Counted from the stretch's first letter, positions 49,026 through 60,774 are shown. The stretch: DNA of 64,000 nt from Strongylocentrotus droebachiensis (GCA_035222895.1 JAVYIG010006362.1:55204-119203); one strand, 5' to 3'. Made by a program: numbers and translations. The notes: a model not told the origin generated them from the letters alone.

Positions 49026-49352
49026 CATTGGAAGATAAACCATAGTCTTGCAGCAAGATAAAACCTCTAAACTGTCATTTAATCATAAACCCTCTTTTTG
49101 TTCACATCTCAATAAAATTAAATTTGAACTCTATCAAAATCTCTTGATCTGGTCAGTTCAGTGTTCCATTCTTGAGGGGTGTGCAGATGCTACTCTGTGG
49201 TAGCAAAGAAAGTTGATAATTCCTCTGTTTCATCTGCAGTTTGGAGCTAAGTGGATATTAATAAGCTGGCATATGAAGGATATTGTATCCTATATGGCCT
49301 CAGATCAATGAATAGCTTGGGAGAAGATGCTTTAGGATCACTTGGAGTCATC

Positions 49353-49370
49353 TCATAACAGCTGGTAGTC
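49353..49370 (-). CDS. Gene 2 predicted last coding exon (DYQLL, stop)
   Basis: On the minus strand acceptor ttgacctctacag is followed by GACTACCAGCTGTTATGA, read as D-Y-Q-L-L-stop in the phase left by the exon ending at 55656. The result is a C-terminal YQLL, a YxxPhi motif placed at the very end, as in several endosomal and lysosomal membrane proteins. This biological sense is the main support. The 6.3 kb intron means a different terminal exon could have been missed. The exon continues as 3' UTR. Confidence 0.5.
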   Translation of the reverse strand, partial: DYQLL

Positions 49371-49694
49371 CTGTAGAGGTCAAAAGAACAATGGAAGAGA
49401 AACAATTATTCACAATCATGATCATGGAATAAATGATTTATGAATAGTCCCATTCATACAATTTTATGTTAACTGCTCTGTGATTGACAGTTAAACATAT
49501 AAAAGTTTGGGGTAAGTTGAGACATTATTTTGAGCCCTCCAATTTAAATTCCTGCCAAATCTATCCCACAAGAAAGGGTAGTCATGCCAATGGATTAGGA
49601 CACTTATTATACTGAATTTAAATTGATAATATTCTCAAATTATGATTACCGGTACTCAAAACATTGTACCACTGTGTGTGTTTGGACTGTGTTC

Positions 49695-50089
49695 TTTAAA
49701 GGGATCGTGTAACAATGTTAAATCTAAGATACACGGCCCTACGTGTTATCAGTGTTTGTGATCATGATGTGGTGTTATATATTGAAGCCCTAAAAAAATT
49801 GAGCTTCAAAATGATCAAGAAGTGCCTCAAAAAAGTAAAAACCTTTGAGCAACTGGTTTTACCATACTCGTTTACCCCGATAGACTGTAGTGTTATGAAA
49901 ACCGTTTGGCAAACGCAAAATTTGATTTCGATTTTCAATCATAAATATCTCGATAATCAGACAGGCGATCGGCTTGTAAAAGTCATGGGTTCCTGACTGA
50001 CCTAAAGGTTTATAATTATCATTGCAGCATGAGCTAAATTAAGGATTTTTTTTACAGGATTTAAGACAAAGTTACCGGATCCCTTTAAA
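49695..50089. mobile_element. MITE-like element with TTTAAAGGGATC ends
   Basis: Left TTTAAAGGGATCGTGTAAC and right end in reverse complement TTTAAAGGGATCCGGTAAC: 19 bp arms with two or three mismatches. The outer TTTAAA may be part of the end or a duplicated target. The 93-codon frame inside has no recognisable domain. I do not assign a superfamily. Confidence 0.7.
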
Positions 50090-52180
50090 TGTTGTCATAG
50101 TATTCAGAATCCAATGTATATCTACATGTAAGGCTAGATGTACCAGCAAGTTTATTCTCTAATATATTCAATTTCAAAAAGTGTCCTACAGATGTATATT
50201 TTCCTGTGCATTTCTTGATACATGCAGCTGTACAATATTCTTTCCATGGGTCATAAGTAGCTACTGGTATTTGAAATGCATGTATATCCTATAAATATAT
50301 TGGACACAGTGCAATTTCCTTTTATTTGCTTAAAGCAGTGATATCATTGCACAAATTGCTCTCAACTGATTAAACTTTACAGTTAAAGTGATTGAAAATG
50401 TAATTTATCATATACGACAGTCATATGTTGGATGGGCTTCCTACAGTAAATGGACATGTACATCATGGACTATATGCTGATTTGTGGAGCCTAGTGCTTT
50501 CAAATGATTTATGTACCATGTATGAACATGAACATGTAGCCTAGATGTATGTCTTATTCTGTAAAATGTATCTGACGATTCATGCAAATGTATCATCTGA
50601 CTCTAAAGAGTTAAAGATACAAATGTAAGATCTACATAAAAGTTGGGGTCTTTTATATATACACTCACAATTTGAAAGAACGTGGACCACAGGATTTGGC
50701 CAAATAAATAGACTTTGCATTTCTAATCTCATTGACAAATATCCGGCATTGTCTGAATATTACCTCATGTATTGACATAGTCTTTTGTTTATTTTATTTC
50801 CTTGCCTGTATTCTCCGTTTGTTATCAAGTCAAAGTCAGAGCCATAACTAGACACCTACATGTACAACATGTGAATAACATGTTACTTTAAACCTTGTAT
50901 ATGTATGTTTGAAAACATGCAGAGTTTCTGTTTCAGATTTTTTGTTTAATTAAAGCAAACCAAAGAATGATATACTTGTACATGTAATCAATATAATATT
51001 CAGAGATATAAAACAAACAAAATCTTGTGACATCTAAATGAACAGAAAACAAATATTTTTGGCACAATTTTGTCAATTGTTCATCACTAAGTATTAAATA
51101 AATGCCAACTATTTCAGTAAGTCTCATATATATGTGGACGAATATCATGTTAAAAGGAATCATGTTAAAAGGAATCATGAAAAAGTCTCATATTTTAAAT
51201 GTGACTAGACATAAATGTAGTTTAAAACCCTGGTCAAAAGACTGAAGCCATTTGTTAGCAGTCCCACAAATACTCAAATCTGTGGGTAGTGTTTTTAACT
51301 GTGTGTAATTTAAAGCAAACAAAATAGTCCATTTCTTTTCATTTTCAAAACCCCCATCATTATTTACCATACTATAATTAACCATTCAGAATAACCTCTA
51401 AACATTTCCTTTTAACAGTCCCATTGCATGACCACCCCTCCCTCCTGGCATCACCTTTAATCTTTCAGTACAAAGAGGTCACAATATATGTCATAGTATG
51501 TTAGTGCATGTACATGTACATGTATGCAAGATGAGTAAAGCATGTGTTATATGCATTATAGCATGCATGTTAACAATGTAAGCCGATATCCAGGATGCCT
51601 AGACTATCCCACACCATGACATGCAAAGAATCCTTACAGGGACATTCACACAGGAGGAAATTATATGAAATACATTTCAAGAAACATGATATAGTCTCAT
51701 AGGACATGTAAAGCGAAAGCAAAAATACATTTTAAGTGAAAGGGGCACACACAAAGGATACTTATGTTGTATGAAAAAGCCATATCGAGAAATTAGAGTT
51801 TAAGGGAGATTAGTAAAATAGTTTCTACTTTATGTGTAGTGGTGACTATTGCTTGAGGGTACAGAATAACATCTGGTGCAAGTCATTTCAGTGCATCCTC
51901 TTTATCAGCTCAATTTATATTTTTTCTGATTTTTTAATTATAGGCCAATGAACCATGAATCTTTATCAATTTTAGTTTGAAACAATGCTTGTATTTTTCA
52001 TGATTGTTCCTCTAAACAATGTTCAGATTAGTAAAAAAAAAATTGAGAAAGGTTATATACATGTACATTAAAATATGGTCGGTCTGAATGAGGGTTACAG
52101 CAATTTGGCAGCCACCTTGTACACTGCCCCGCACTGATCTGACAAGCCAATATGAGAATGGTTGGTAATAAACACTACCA

Positions 52181-52226
<46 letters not shown>

Positions 52227-52300
52227 CAGAGACAGAGACCAAGAGAGACAGAAACAGAGAGACAGAGAGAGAGAGGGGGAGGGGGAGGGGGGGGGGGGAG
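52181..52300. repeat. GA/GACA microsatellite with G run
   Basis: GAGAGA over about 30 bp, then GACAGAGA and AGGGGGAGGG, ending in G11. Confidence 0.93.
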
Positions 52301-52639
52301 ATGCCAGGAGATATTAATGTTCAATAACATGCAATAGACTTTAATAGCCAGATGCCTCATAAACTTGGCAAGAAAACTGATGAAAATTCAAGATGGGAGG
52401 GGGGGGGGGTGTGAAAGAAAACATTAGAGGGAATACCATTCAAAACATACAGACAGAGGGGCAAGACAAGAGCAGGAGGTACATGTATGGGTGTGAATAG
52501 GGATAGGGATAGGAATTAGGGTACAAATAAATATAACACAATGGATAAATAAAGATGTAAAAAGATCTAGGTCTTACAGTAAATAAAGAAAAACATGAAA
52601 TGAAAAAAGCATTGAGATAAGGAGTAGGAAGTGAGAAGC

Positions 52640-52855
52640 AGGAAAATAATATCGGTGAGCAAGAAAATAATATCGGTGAGCAAGAAAATAATATCGGTGA
52701 GCAAGAAAATAATATCGATGAGCAAGAAAATAATATCGGTGAGCAAGAAAATAATATCGGTGAGCAAGAAAATAATATCGGTGAGCAAGAAAATAATATC
52801 GGTGAGCAGGAAATAATATCGGTGAGCAGGAAAATAATATCGGTGAGCAGGAAAT
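52640..52855. repeat. 21 bp minisatellite, ten units
   Basis: Consensus AGCAAGAAAATAATATCGGTG. One unit is 20 bp and one has CGATG. The last units carry GCAGG instead of GCAAG, so the array has expanded from variants. Minus-strand frames reading LAHRYYF repeats here are not genes. Confidence 0.95.
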
Positions 52856-54398
52856 CAAGGGGAGATGACTTTATAATGGTACGGAGAATGACTGAGAAAT
52901 GAGCAAAAAGAAGAAATGAATAGACATGAGATTTATTGTTGAACATGAAAATTGATGTGGGAAGCAAGATACAAGAACATATATAAGTTGGTTTTCATAC
53001 ATAAAGAGAAATAGTGGAGAATGGAAATAAAATATACAAGAGGAAAATGTTGAAATTTAAAATGAAGCACAGAGACAAGTACATGTATATAACGACGCAA
53101 TAGTTAGAATCTAAAACATAAACCAGAAAGGAACAAACGAATGGACCATGAAAGACGGAAAAGAAATGAAAAAGGGAAAAATTGGAAAATGCACCTCATT
53201 ATTAAAAAGATAAGGAAAAAACAGAAGAAATACCCACACACCAGGATGCCATCTAGTAGCAAACTACTATTACATGCATACCTCTACCAAATCAGCCTCC
53301 ACACAAAACCAATTACCTTCATGGAAGATTAATCATGAATTGTTTATAATAATGGGCATACCATAGCGAAGTAAAACCTAATTAAAATATATCTACCGAA
53401 CCATGACTGAAAAAGGTGTACAAATCATTTGGAGGATAAATTAATCTAGATGATGGTTGTTGGTGAGCTACGCTCTAGTATCTTTGTGCTGTATTAGTAA
53501 AGGATGACTACATGGATTATACTCTATGTTACAAGGTTGTATTCACAAACATGCATTGCTTTAACATACATGTGGGGCTTGCGTGTGCGTGAGTGTGTGT
53601 GTGTGTGCGCAGACTGCTCACAAATACGGCTCATTCTGGGAAAGGTGAAGTCAAGGGAAAACAAATTAAATCACAGCAAAACAAATGACAATAAAACATG
53701 TGGTAACAAGGTTCAAAATAGGGCAAAAAGACCAGTTCACGGTTAGCACATTACTGCAATCACCCCGAATATCCACAGATCTTCAAAACATGAAGAGGTC
53801 TCACTTTGTACATTTTGAAATAATCACTCCTACAGCGATGGAGGTGCTATATAAATAGCCTTTGTTTCCCCTTTTCAAAAATACTTCCACCTGTGTATCA
53901 TGGAGTGCACTGATTGTGCACGAATGAATAATGATTACATAACTTTCATGAGCACTTATCCAGTATTTCGTCTCCGTGTATTTCAAAATTATGTTGTATG
54001 TTCTGCAATGACCTTTATGTGATCATGCTCAGACTGCAACCGTGAACTGGCTTATACTGTAACCCTTAGTTTTGAGTGAAAATAACACCTTTTTCCATTA
54101 AGAAATATAGCCAAGCCCCCTCAGATGTCCTTCAAACGACACTAAATACTTCATGTGGCGCCTGAATCGTTGAGTTGGGATTCACATTTTTCAAATTATG
54201 ATTTCTATAAATGCCTGCCTACTCTACAAAGCTTCATGAAATATCAGTGACTAATTTGCTTGGATCTGAAATAAGAGGTTTCCTGCAAAACCTCAATCGC
54301 TGATCATGCAGAGTGTTTCTTTTTTTACATGAAAAACATTTGAAGGTCAACAAGTGAGCAAGGCATTAATGGGGTGAGGTGTGAGGTAGAAAAAATTA

Positions 54399-54641
54399 GG
54401 CCTAAACCAAAAAGATGTCGTATTGCCCTTTGGGACCAACCCAAAAATCTTGAAATCTATGGTCGGCTTTTTAAATAAGTTTTTTTTTATTACCGTTTTT
54501 TTAGAGAAAAAAATGTATTAAAGCATTCAAAACTGAGAAATATCAGCCCAAAGAGGGAGTTTAAAAAAAAAAAAAAAAATCAGACCGACCGATCCATGTT
54601 TAGGCACCTAAAGGGCAATATAACATCTTTTTTTGTAGGCC
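54399..54641. mobile_element. Harbinger-like MITE, 243 bp
   Basis: Flanked by TTA on both sides (54396-54398 and 54642-54644). Terminal inverted repeats of about 35 bp: GGCCTAAACCAAAAAGATGT and, in reverse complement of the right end, GGCCTACAAAAAAAGATGTT, both running on to ATTGCCCTTT. A TTA/TAA three-base duplication with GGC-starting ends is the PIF/Harbinger signature. Confidence 0.85.
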
Positions 54642-54923
54642 TTATGGAAGAGGGTACATCCAGTGGAGGGATAAGACTTGTTAGGATCAAGGTTGATGCT
54701 TTGGAAATTTTAGCTTTAATTTGCCGGTGTAATAGAATTACATTTTGCAGAACACTATTTGAAACTTGTTTTCTTGTATCACATCACTTCCAATGAATCT
54801 CATAATATTTTTATAATTTGTTATACTTCAAAAGAAACCAAACACTTTTGAGCAGATCCATTTAACATCAAAATCAGAGATGAACAAATACTTAATTCAC
54901 TTTTTAAAATATAAATTAGTGTA

Positions 54924-55333
54924 CCGTAATTAACGGTGTATTAACCGCACCTTTTTGCCGCCGAAAAAAAATCAAAGGGGTGCGGTTTATACACAGTACA
55001 CCAATTTTTTTTTTATTTTTTTTTTAAAGTTTGGATTTATGCCCCTCCACCTGGCGCTATGCCTGGCAATGTCTCCCAGCTCAGTAATCGGTGTGTTGAC
55101 TCACCACTAGGAAACTAGAACAACACTCAAATTTGTCTGTCATCTTTGTTTGAAAGTAATCTTTCAGATAGATTTCAATAAGTAGTTGATAAAAATAATT
55201 CCTCCAATTTTTCTTCTATTACACGGCTACCACAAGGTTCTATCGTATGTCCTCTACTGTTTTTTAAGTCGGCAAAAAAAAAAAGAGGGGAGCGGTTAAT
55301 ACATAAGGGCGGTTTATACAACGTTAATTACGG
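54924..55333. mobile_element. TA-flanked Tc1/mariner-like non-autonomous element, 410 bp
   Basis: TA at 54922-54923 and 55334-55335. Ends CCGTAATTAACGGTGTATTA and, in reverse complement, CCGTAATTAACGTTGTATAA; both continue with AACCGC and reach TTTTTGCCG. Two internal copies of the GCGGTTTATAC/GCGGTTAATAC motif. The TA duplication fits Tc1/mariner or pogo-type. No transposase frame. Confidence 0.8.
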
Positions 55334-55588
55334 TATCCAAAATTTGAGGTCGTGAACATTCAATTACTCTATTGAACAGCCAATCATTGTTCAGATTTCT
55401 GAAGCATGACGCAAATGGTAGCTTGATTGTGATTGGAAGGCAACTTCAAATGAGTGTAAATAAATTTGGGGATCAGGGGCAGGGATACAATCATTCAGAA
55501 TGGGATCATGCATGCTTTTAGCCACTCCAAATAATAGGACTGTACATGTATACATACATGTATTTATATAAAGCCCTGATGGTTTGTG

Positions 55589-55625
<37 letters not shown>

Positions 55626-55655
55626 CCAATGTTACCAAGATATGAAAGCACTCAC

Positions 55656-55752
55656 CCTGTCTCCTCTGTAAATGGGGTTCTTTGAGAAAGCTGACCATCC
55701 ACTGTCTTCAGTCTCTTCATTCAGTCTTCCATAGCTGTTTCTCAATCTCCTC
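55656..55752 (-). CDS. Gene 2 exon: cytoplasmic tail with YGRL and NPIY
   Basis: Minus-strand acceptor tctttatttgttag, donor GACAGG|GTGAGT, 97 nt. Joined in phase to the transmembrane exon it reads Q-RRLRNSYGRLNEETEDSGW then SAFSKNPIYRGDR. It shows a basic stop-transfer patch (RRLR), a YxxPhi motif (YGRL), an acidic stretch and an NPxY motif (NPIY), which in known receptors bind AP complexes and PTB-domain adaptors. It has no ATG in frame and would be missed by a plain frame search. Phase, strong splice sites and motif content all support it. Confidence 0.82.
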
Positions 55753-56201
55753 CTAACAAATAAAGATCATAGATGCATTTTTATTGGAATGAAAAGGAGT
55801 CACTGGTTTTCAAAATGAATTGGCTAGGCTCAGTTTACTTGTATAATATAGGCACATGCAAGTCAAGATGCTGTTCGAAGTAATTGTGTTCTAATATTGA
55901 AGAAAAGGAGATGGATGAATTAGTCTTGTTTCAGTCATCATCTTCTTTGCCACACTCCAAATACAGGGAAAATTTGTTTTGTTGGCTGGCTGATAACACT
56001 TTTTTCTATTTAAATAGAGAGGTGAATAATAATCCCACTTTGAAAACTAAACCTAAGGCTTATCAAGCAACTTGATTTCAGAAGAGCAAAAATAAAATCA
56101 ATTGTAATTTTAATGGAAAACATTTTGAATAGGAATAAAGTCTTTTTCAAATGACACATGATATTGTTTTGACTGAATCATTGAATGATACGTTCACTTA
56201 C

Positions 56202-57048
56202 TGCCTGATGTAGACGATGACACCCACAACACAAACAAGAAGTATAGCAGTGACAACCAGACCAACGACAACAGCTGTGTTTCCATGATGTAATGTAACC
56301 TTGTCTGGTTCACCAGGCTTGGTGGTAGATGCACCGGTGGTTGGCACCTTCGCTGGTTCCGTTGGCTTTTCTGTAGATGGTTTTGTTGGCTGTTTTGTCT
56401 TCTCTGGTGCCACTGTAGATGGCTTGGGCGTGTCTGGTGAATGAGTGGGTGTGGCATTGGAGGTGGTATCTGGAGCAACGGTAGATGCATCGGTGTCATC
56501 TGTGTTTGGGAGATTGGTTGTCATGTCTGGTAGTGCTGTAGTCATGTCTGGTAGCGCTGTAGTCATGTCTGGTAGCACTGTAGTCATATCCTCTGGCATG
56601 ATGGTGGTAGCGTCTGTATCAGGGTTCATATCTGTTGCACTGGGCGGCGTTGCCTCGGTGCAGTTTTCTATGGTGTTGTTACAGTCTGGTGCACTGGTCT
56701 CTAAATCTGGTGTGCTCATGTCCATCACAGTTGTTAGCTCCGGTACCATGGTGGCGTTATCAGTGGCAGGTGCCTGGGTGGTTCCATCAACTAGCGCTGG
56801 TGTCGCTTGCGTGGTTCCATTTAGTTTTGCTGTAGGTGCCAGCGTGGTTCCATTTGGTGCTGTTGTAGGTGCCTGGGTGGTTCCATTTAGTTTTGTTGTA
56901 GGTGCCTGGGTGGCTCCATTTGGTTCTGTTGTAGGTGCTTGCGTAGTATCTTTTAGTTGTGTCGTAGGTGCCAGCGTGGTTCCAGGTGCCTTTGAGGGCA
57001 CCGTGGAAGAACCTGTTCCCTCTACATGGCTGGTTGAGAGTAAGAACG
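56202..57048 (-). CDS. Gene 2 exon: mucin-like ectodomain and transmembrane helix
   Basis: Minus-strand acceptor aacttgcttctgcag, donor AGGCA|GTAAGT, 847 nt. It starts A-FLLSTSHVEGTGSSTVPSK, followed by tandem 12-13 residue units of the type TTQAPTTKLNG (about 56785-57000) and a second repeat DMTTALPDMTT (about 56510-56590). Between them is a Cys pair in PDCNNTIENCTE with N-glycosylation sequons (NNT, NCT). After a KPSTEKPTEPAKVPTTG linker comes the hydrophobic helix VVVGLVVTAILLVCVVGVIV. Thr, Pro and Ser dominate, as expected for dense O-glycosylation. The antisense frame of similar length has no gene support. Confidence 0.92.
56785..57000. repeat. Coding tandem repeat of mucin units
   Basis: About 39 bp imperfect units (GTAGGTGCCTGGGTGGTTCC on the plus strand) repeat about six times and encode TTQAPTT(K/A/E)xNG. 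Copy number probably varies between alleles. Confidence 0.88.
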
Positions 57049-57446
57049 CTGCAGAAGCAAGTTAAGAGAAATAAAGGCAAAAGTTTGAATACATGTTCTT
57101 TTCATAGGATGGGAATACAATTGTACGGTTAAAAAAATAAAAATTGAAAAAAAATATATTTGGGGGGCTCCATATCCGATTTTGGGGAAATTTAGGGGGG
57201 CTACTTTTTCAACTTTCAGGGACTTTTTTTTTCATTTCAGGGGCTACTTTTTAATTAATTCATAAACAAAATAAACAACAGCAATATTTTAAATGGATAG
57301 TTCCTTCATAATTATTTCTAAGGACTACAGACAATAACATTTATTTATGATATGAAGAAAATATCAAGATTATTCAATTCAATTCTCATTTCATATGTTC
57401 TGCACATTGATAAAACCAGATGAACTATAGTGGCTAATATTCTTAC
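57049..57446 (-). other. Gene 2 intron
   Basis: A 398 bp intron. It holds two related segments, GGGGGGCTCCATATCC and GGGGGGCTACTTTTTCAACT / GGGGCTACTTTTTAATT, an internal diverged duplication at 57160-57255. Confidence 0.75.
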
Positions 57447-57492
57447 CTGCATGCAACGAGACACAAATGCAAAATATTGAAGAATACTTCAT
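57447..57492 (-). CDS. Gene 2 first coding exon: signal peptide
   Basis: Minus-strand ATG at 57492 starts MKYSSIFCICVSLHA, and the donor is GCAG|GTAAGA in phase 1. With the next exon (A-FLLSTSHVEGTG) it forms a hydrophobic N-terminus of a secreted or membrane protein, with cleavage likely after SLHA or near STSHVEG. The exon probably begins at 57578 after acceptor tttgttcaaatag, giving about 86 nt of 5' UTR before the ATG. The phase fits the 57048 exon. Confidence 0.85.
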
Positions 57493-57578
57493 GTTGATGC
57501 TGTCTTTGTCTTGGTCGAAAGGATGCTTGGTGTTGTATCTAACAATATTCAAAGATGATCCAATTTCTCTTTAAGAAT

Positions 57579-59571
57579 CTATTTGAACAAAATAAAAATG
57601 AGAAAGAATGGTAAGTTTTTAAGTTTACAAGTAGAAAGATAACAAAAATATTCACTGAGCAATCACATCTGTCATTGCAACAACAAAAAATTAAAACATC
57701 CCTCTAACTCTTGTGTGCATTTCAGCATGGCAAGAAGAAAATAATTTTTCAATTCCTTCAAAAAATCAAGGTAAAACAATCACATCTCCTACAAACTAAT
57801 TTGTGCTACATGTAGTTCGAATAAAGTTCCTGATGCATGGTCCTGTTTAATTCCAATGTTTGCTTGCTATACACTCTTGTGGATGTTCCGCACCATAACA
57901 TGATCTGCTTTCATGATTACCTTGATTAGGCTTGTATTATCTGTTATCACTAACATTTAGTATAAGAATTAAGAAATGTAATTTAGGTCAAGGTAGCCAC
58001 AATCGTGATTAGATTAAGTCATATTAACAATCACAAGAACACATTAGAATGAGGTAAGGTACATGATAAAGATGTTCTTAATATTTTCAAAGGGTTTTCA
58101 CTCTCCAACAGAGAAATTTTCAAGAACATTCATACATGTACATATTACATGTAAATTTGTTTATATTCTCTGATGCCAACCTCATTTAAAATGACTCGAT
58201 GTGTTCATTATTCCCTCTTAACTCTTATCCTGCCACAGGGCTAATCCCTATTGTGCCAGGCCACAAATCCCCAGAGTGCCAAATTTTTAATGAGATAATT
58301 GGATTAACGCGATGGTACTGTCAATAGCGCGTGCGAAACACTAGGCACAGTACAATGGGCATGAACAATAGCTGTTATTACATCATCGTGCATGAAGCCT
58401 CATGGAAGGCTATGAGTTAACCAGTGTTCTTTTTATAAAGCTCTCATCATGTTCGCTTTCCAAAGAAACCAAGTTTCCAGAGCTAACAGTTACAACAATG
58501 CTATTGCTCACAAAGTCACCGCATAGATTTGTTTTTCACTCCCAGAAAGATCAATAAATCACCCCTTTTGCCGTAAGCCCAATAAGTCAAGTTAGTCAAC
58601 ATCAATGACTTTATTGAGGGTTTTGTGATGAAAAGGACAGATTGCTCCACATTTGTCTTTGTCATTGTCAATGACAACACTTTAGTACTTTAGTACTTTA
58701 GCTTACATTTAGCCGTAACGTTCATCCGATCTCAGCGAATTTCACCCTTATTTTCCTAAATTGGCGCCTGTTAAGTTAGCGACTGTAATCTAAGCAATTC
58801 ATCATTACGGTTGCAAACTTAACACACGCATGCGCACCCCACCGTCGGTAGGGTATGCAATGGTATTGTGCAGCAGTTGCCGTGAATCTCGTGAAAAAGT
58901 GTTTATTATATTCTTCGTTTTTAAGACAAATAGTCTAGACCTAGAGTCTACTCCAAAAAAGAAAAGAAAATTGACACAAAAAAGGTAAGAAACATAACAA
59001 CTTTTAAATCAGCACCATTATTTGAACAATTGATGAAGATTTAGTGGATTTTCAGGATATGTTTCAGCAGGGTATATCTCCACGCCGGAGTTACGGGACA
59101 AAGTCTGGATACACTTCTGAACTAGAACTGGCGCCTGGGCCTGGCTTTATTAATTTGTTTTAATCAAATTCGTGATTCAATTTTCACCCTCAAATCAAAT
59201 CAATTCTGACAATTGTGCCCATGTTAGCATGGTTATTGTAGATCTGTAAAGAATATTTTAGATTCATGTATTCAAATAAATACCGCTTCACTGCATAATT
59301 GAAAATGTGCCGAGATCAAATAAGCGCCATGAAATATAACGAAAAGTAAATGGACAGCTTCCATTTTTTTTACAAACGCCAATTCGGTAACATAGGACCA
59401 CACAACCCCTCAGCTCATCACTGTTCGCGCACTTTCAAACACATCACTCTTCGGCAAGAATACAAATGTAAGAATGGTTCAATTCAATTTTAAATACTTC
59501 TCATTATGTATATTAGATATTATCCTTCCCTAATTTTTACCATAAATGTCCTAAGATTAAGAGAAACTCAC
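57579..59571 (-). other. Gene 2 5' intron
   Basis: About 2 kb between the proposed 5' UTR exon and the ATG exon. A less AT-rich unique stretch at about 58730-58900 (with GCATGCGCACCCC and GCCGTCG-like CpGs) may be regulatory. Also a short ACTTTAGT triplication at 58678-58700. Confidence 0.4.
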
Positions 59572-59660
59572 CAAAATCTGCAAATTCGTTGTGAAAGCCG
59601 TCGCGTAGAATGTCGTAATGTATCAGGATGACGTCATTATGAGGAAGTTGTCACATCTGT
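59572..59660 (-). other. Gene 2 candidate 5' UTR exon and promoter area
   Basis: On the minus strand CAGATTTTG|GTGAGTTTCT is a strong donor, preceded by CpG-bearing sequence (GCGACGGCTTTCACAACG) that stands out in AT-rich DNA. The transcription start is not visible; the 5' boundary given is arbitrary. Confidence 0.35.
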
Positions 59661-60774
59661 TCTCATATCACGTGTCGCTTATTACAGCTCCCTAGCGAAA
59701 GAGATTAATGAGAACTGATACCAGTCTTTTGTCTGACTCATTGTTATTTACCCGTCTATATCTCGTCATCAGTGTAATCAAATGAATATTTAGTCAATAG
59801 CTAGAGATAGAATTTATACTTTCATTTTGAATGAGCTGTAAAATGTGTGATATAATTATATCATCTACCAGCATACTGATCAATGATTCCATAGAGCAAC
59901 AATATTGGCTAAGGAGTAAGGGGTAACTGAGGAAATTAAAAGTATTACAAAGTTTTGGGAAATTTTGAAAAATGGGTGGGAAGTGATTCTGTACAATTTT
60001 GATATATTTGGATGCCCCTGTGGATGTATTAAAAACACCAGAAATTTTAGCCCCTAATACATTTCTGCTTTCGAGAAAAATTGAATATAAAGATTTACAG
60101 GTGCTCCCGGTAAATTTTGATAAATTTCAGATAGCTCCTACGGCCGTACAATGGTAGCTGCGACCATTGAAATCTCAGAGTATGTAGTTGTGGTATATAA
60201 TTTCCGAACAAGAATAGCTAATCGGTCGATTTTAGTCAATAGACATTGTTTTATAGTTTAATTAATATCTTGACCTTGAGAGGGAGCTATTCAACGTAAA
60301 GTGTTTATTATTTATAATTTCATAACTTTAGAGTCGATTTCGACCGCGACAACGATCACTGAATATTGTAGGATCATAATGCTTCCAATATGTCCATTTG
60401 AACCAAATTCATTACCCCATACCAAAACTTTGTATTACCTTTAAAGGAATACCTAATACTTGACAGTCAGATAAGAGAAGTAAATGACATGTTATATGAT
60501 TGAAATTTGTATTCTTCTGCCGGTTCATACTTTTTCATTTTGTATATACTTATGTTTTCGTACGTTATAGAAATTCTACAAATTCATCATTATTTTCCTC
60601 TTCTTCCTCCGCCTCTTTTTCTTCTTCTCCTTCTACCTTTTCTTCTTGTACTTATTATCATTTCTATCATCAGTTTAATGTTGTTATTATTATTATCTTT
60701 AATAAGTAATTCTTTTATTTTTCTTATCTGTCTGTAAATAAATCTGTATGTAAATAAGTTATTAATTTTATACA

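Larger units (their letters stand above)
43738..49352 (-). other. Putative 3' UTR of gene 2 (about 5.6 kb)
   Basis: No coding frame on either strand. This assignment depends on the terminal exon at 49353. It holds hairpin copies E and F, fold-back 4 (45779-45892), several TACATGTA palindromes, and duplicated sequence near 48830-49020 (AAAACAAATATTCTTGAATAA and AACAATTATTCTTGAATAAA, each followed by GATGGATG). Long 3' UTRs are usual in sea urchins, but the true end is not visible. Confidence 0.35.
49371..55655 (-). other. Gene 2 intron, 6.3 kb, rich in repeats
   Basis: Holds a TTTAAAGGGATC-ended element (49695-50089), GA microsatellite (52181-52280) with a G run, a 21 bp minisatellite (52640-52855), a Harbinger-like MITE (54399-54641) and a TA-flanked element (54924-55333). 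I see no firm exon. Confidence 0.55.
49353..59572 (-). other. Gene 2 locus: mucin-like type I membrane protein
   Basis: Minus-strand gene assembled from a likely 5' UTR exon (donor at 59572), coding exons 57492-57447, 57048-56202, 55752-55656 and an inferred last coding exon 49370-49353. Phases at the junctions are 1, 2 and 0 and agree at each step. The product is about 335 residues: signal peptide, Thr/Pro/Ser-rich ectodomain, single transmembrane helix, short basic-then-acidic tail. It would be a heavily O-glycosylated cell-surface or endosomal protein. It recalls sialomucins such as CD164/endolyn in layout only; no homologous domain was identified. Confidence 0.8.

Noticed and set aside
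49715..49996. 93-codon frame as a gene
   Set aside because: Lies entirely within the TTTAAAGGGATC-ended element and has no recognisable domain or codon bias.
52640..52855. CRISPR array
   Set aside because: Units are contiguous with no spacers, and the genome is eukaryotic.
52567..52858. Repetitive minus-strand frames reading AHRYYFL
   Set aside because: Translation of the 21 bp minisatellite; the unit is a multiple of three so all frames stay open.
56445..57065. 206-codon plus-strand frame rich in Val/Ser
   Set aside because: Antisense of the mucin exon; its signal, transmembrane helix and splice sites all support the minus strand.
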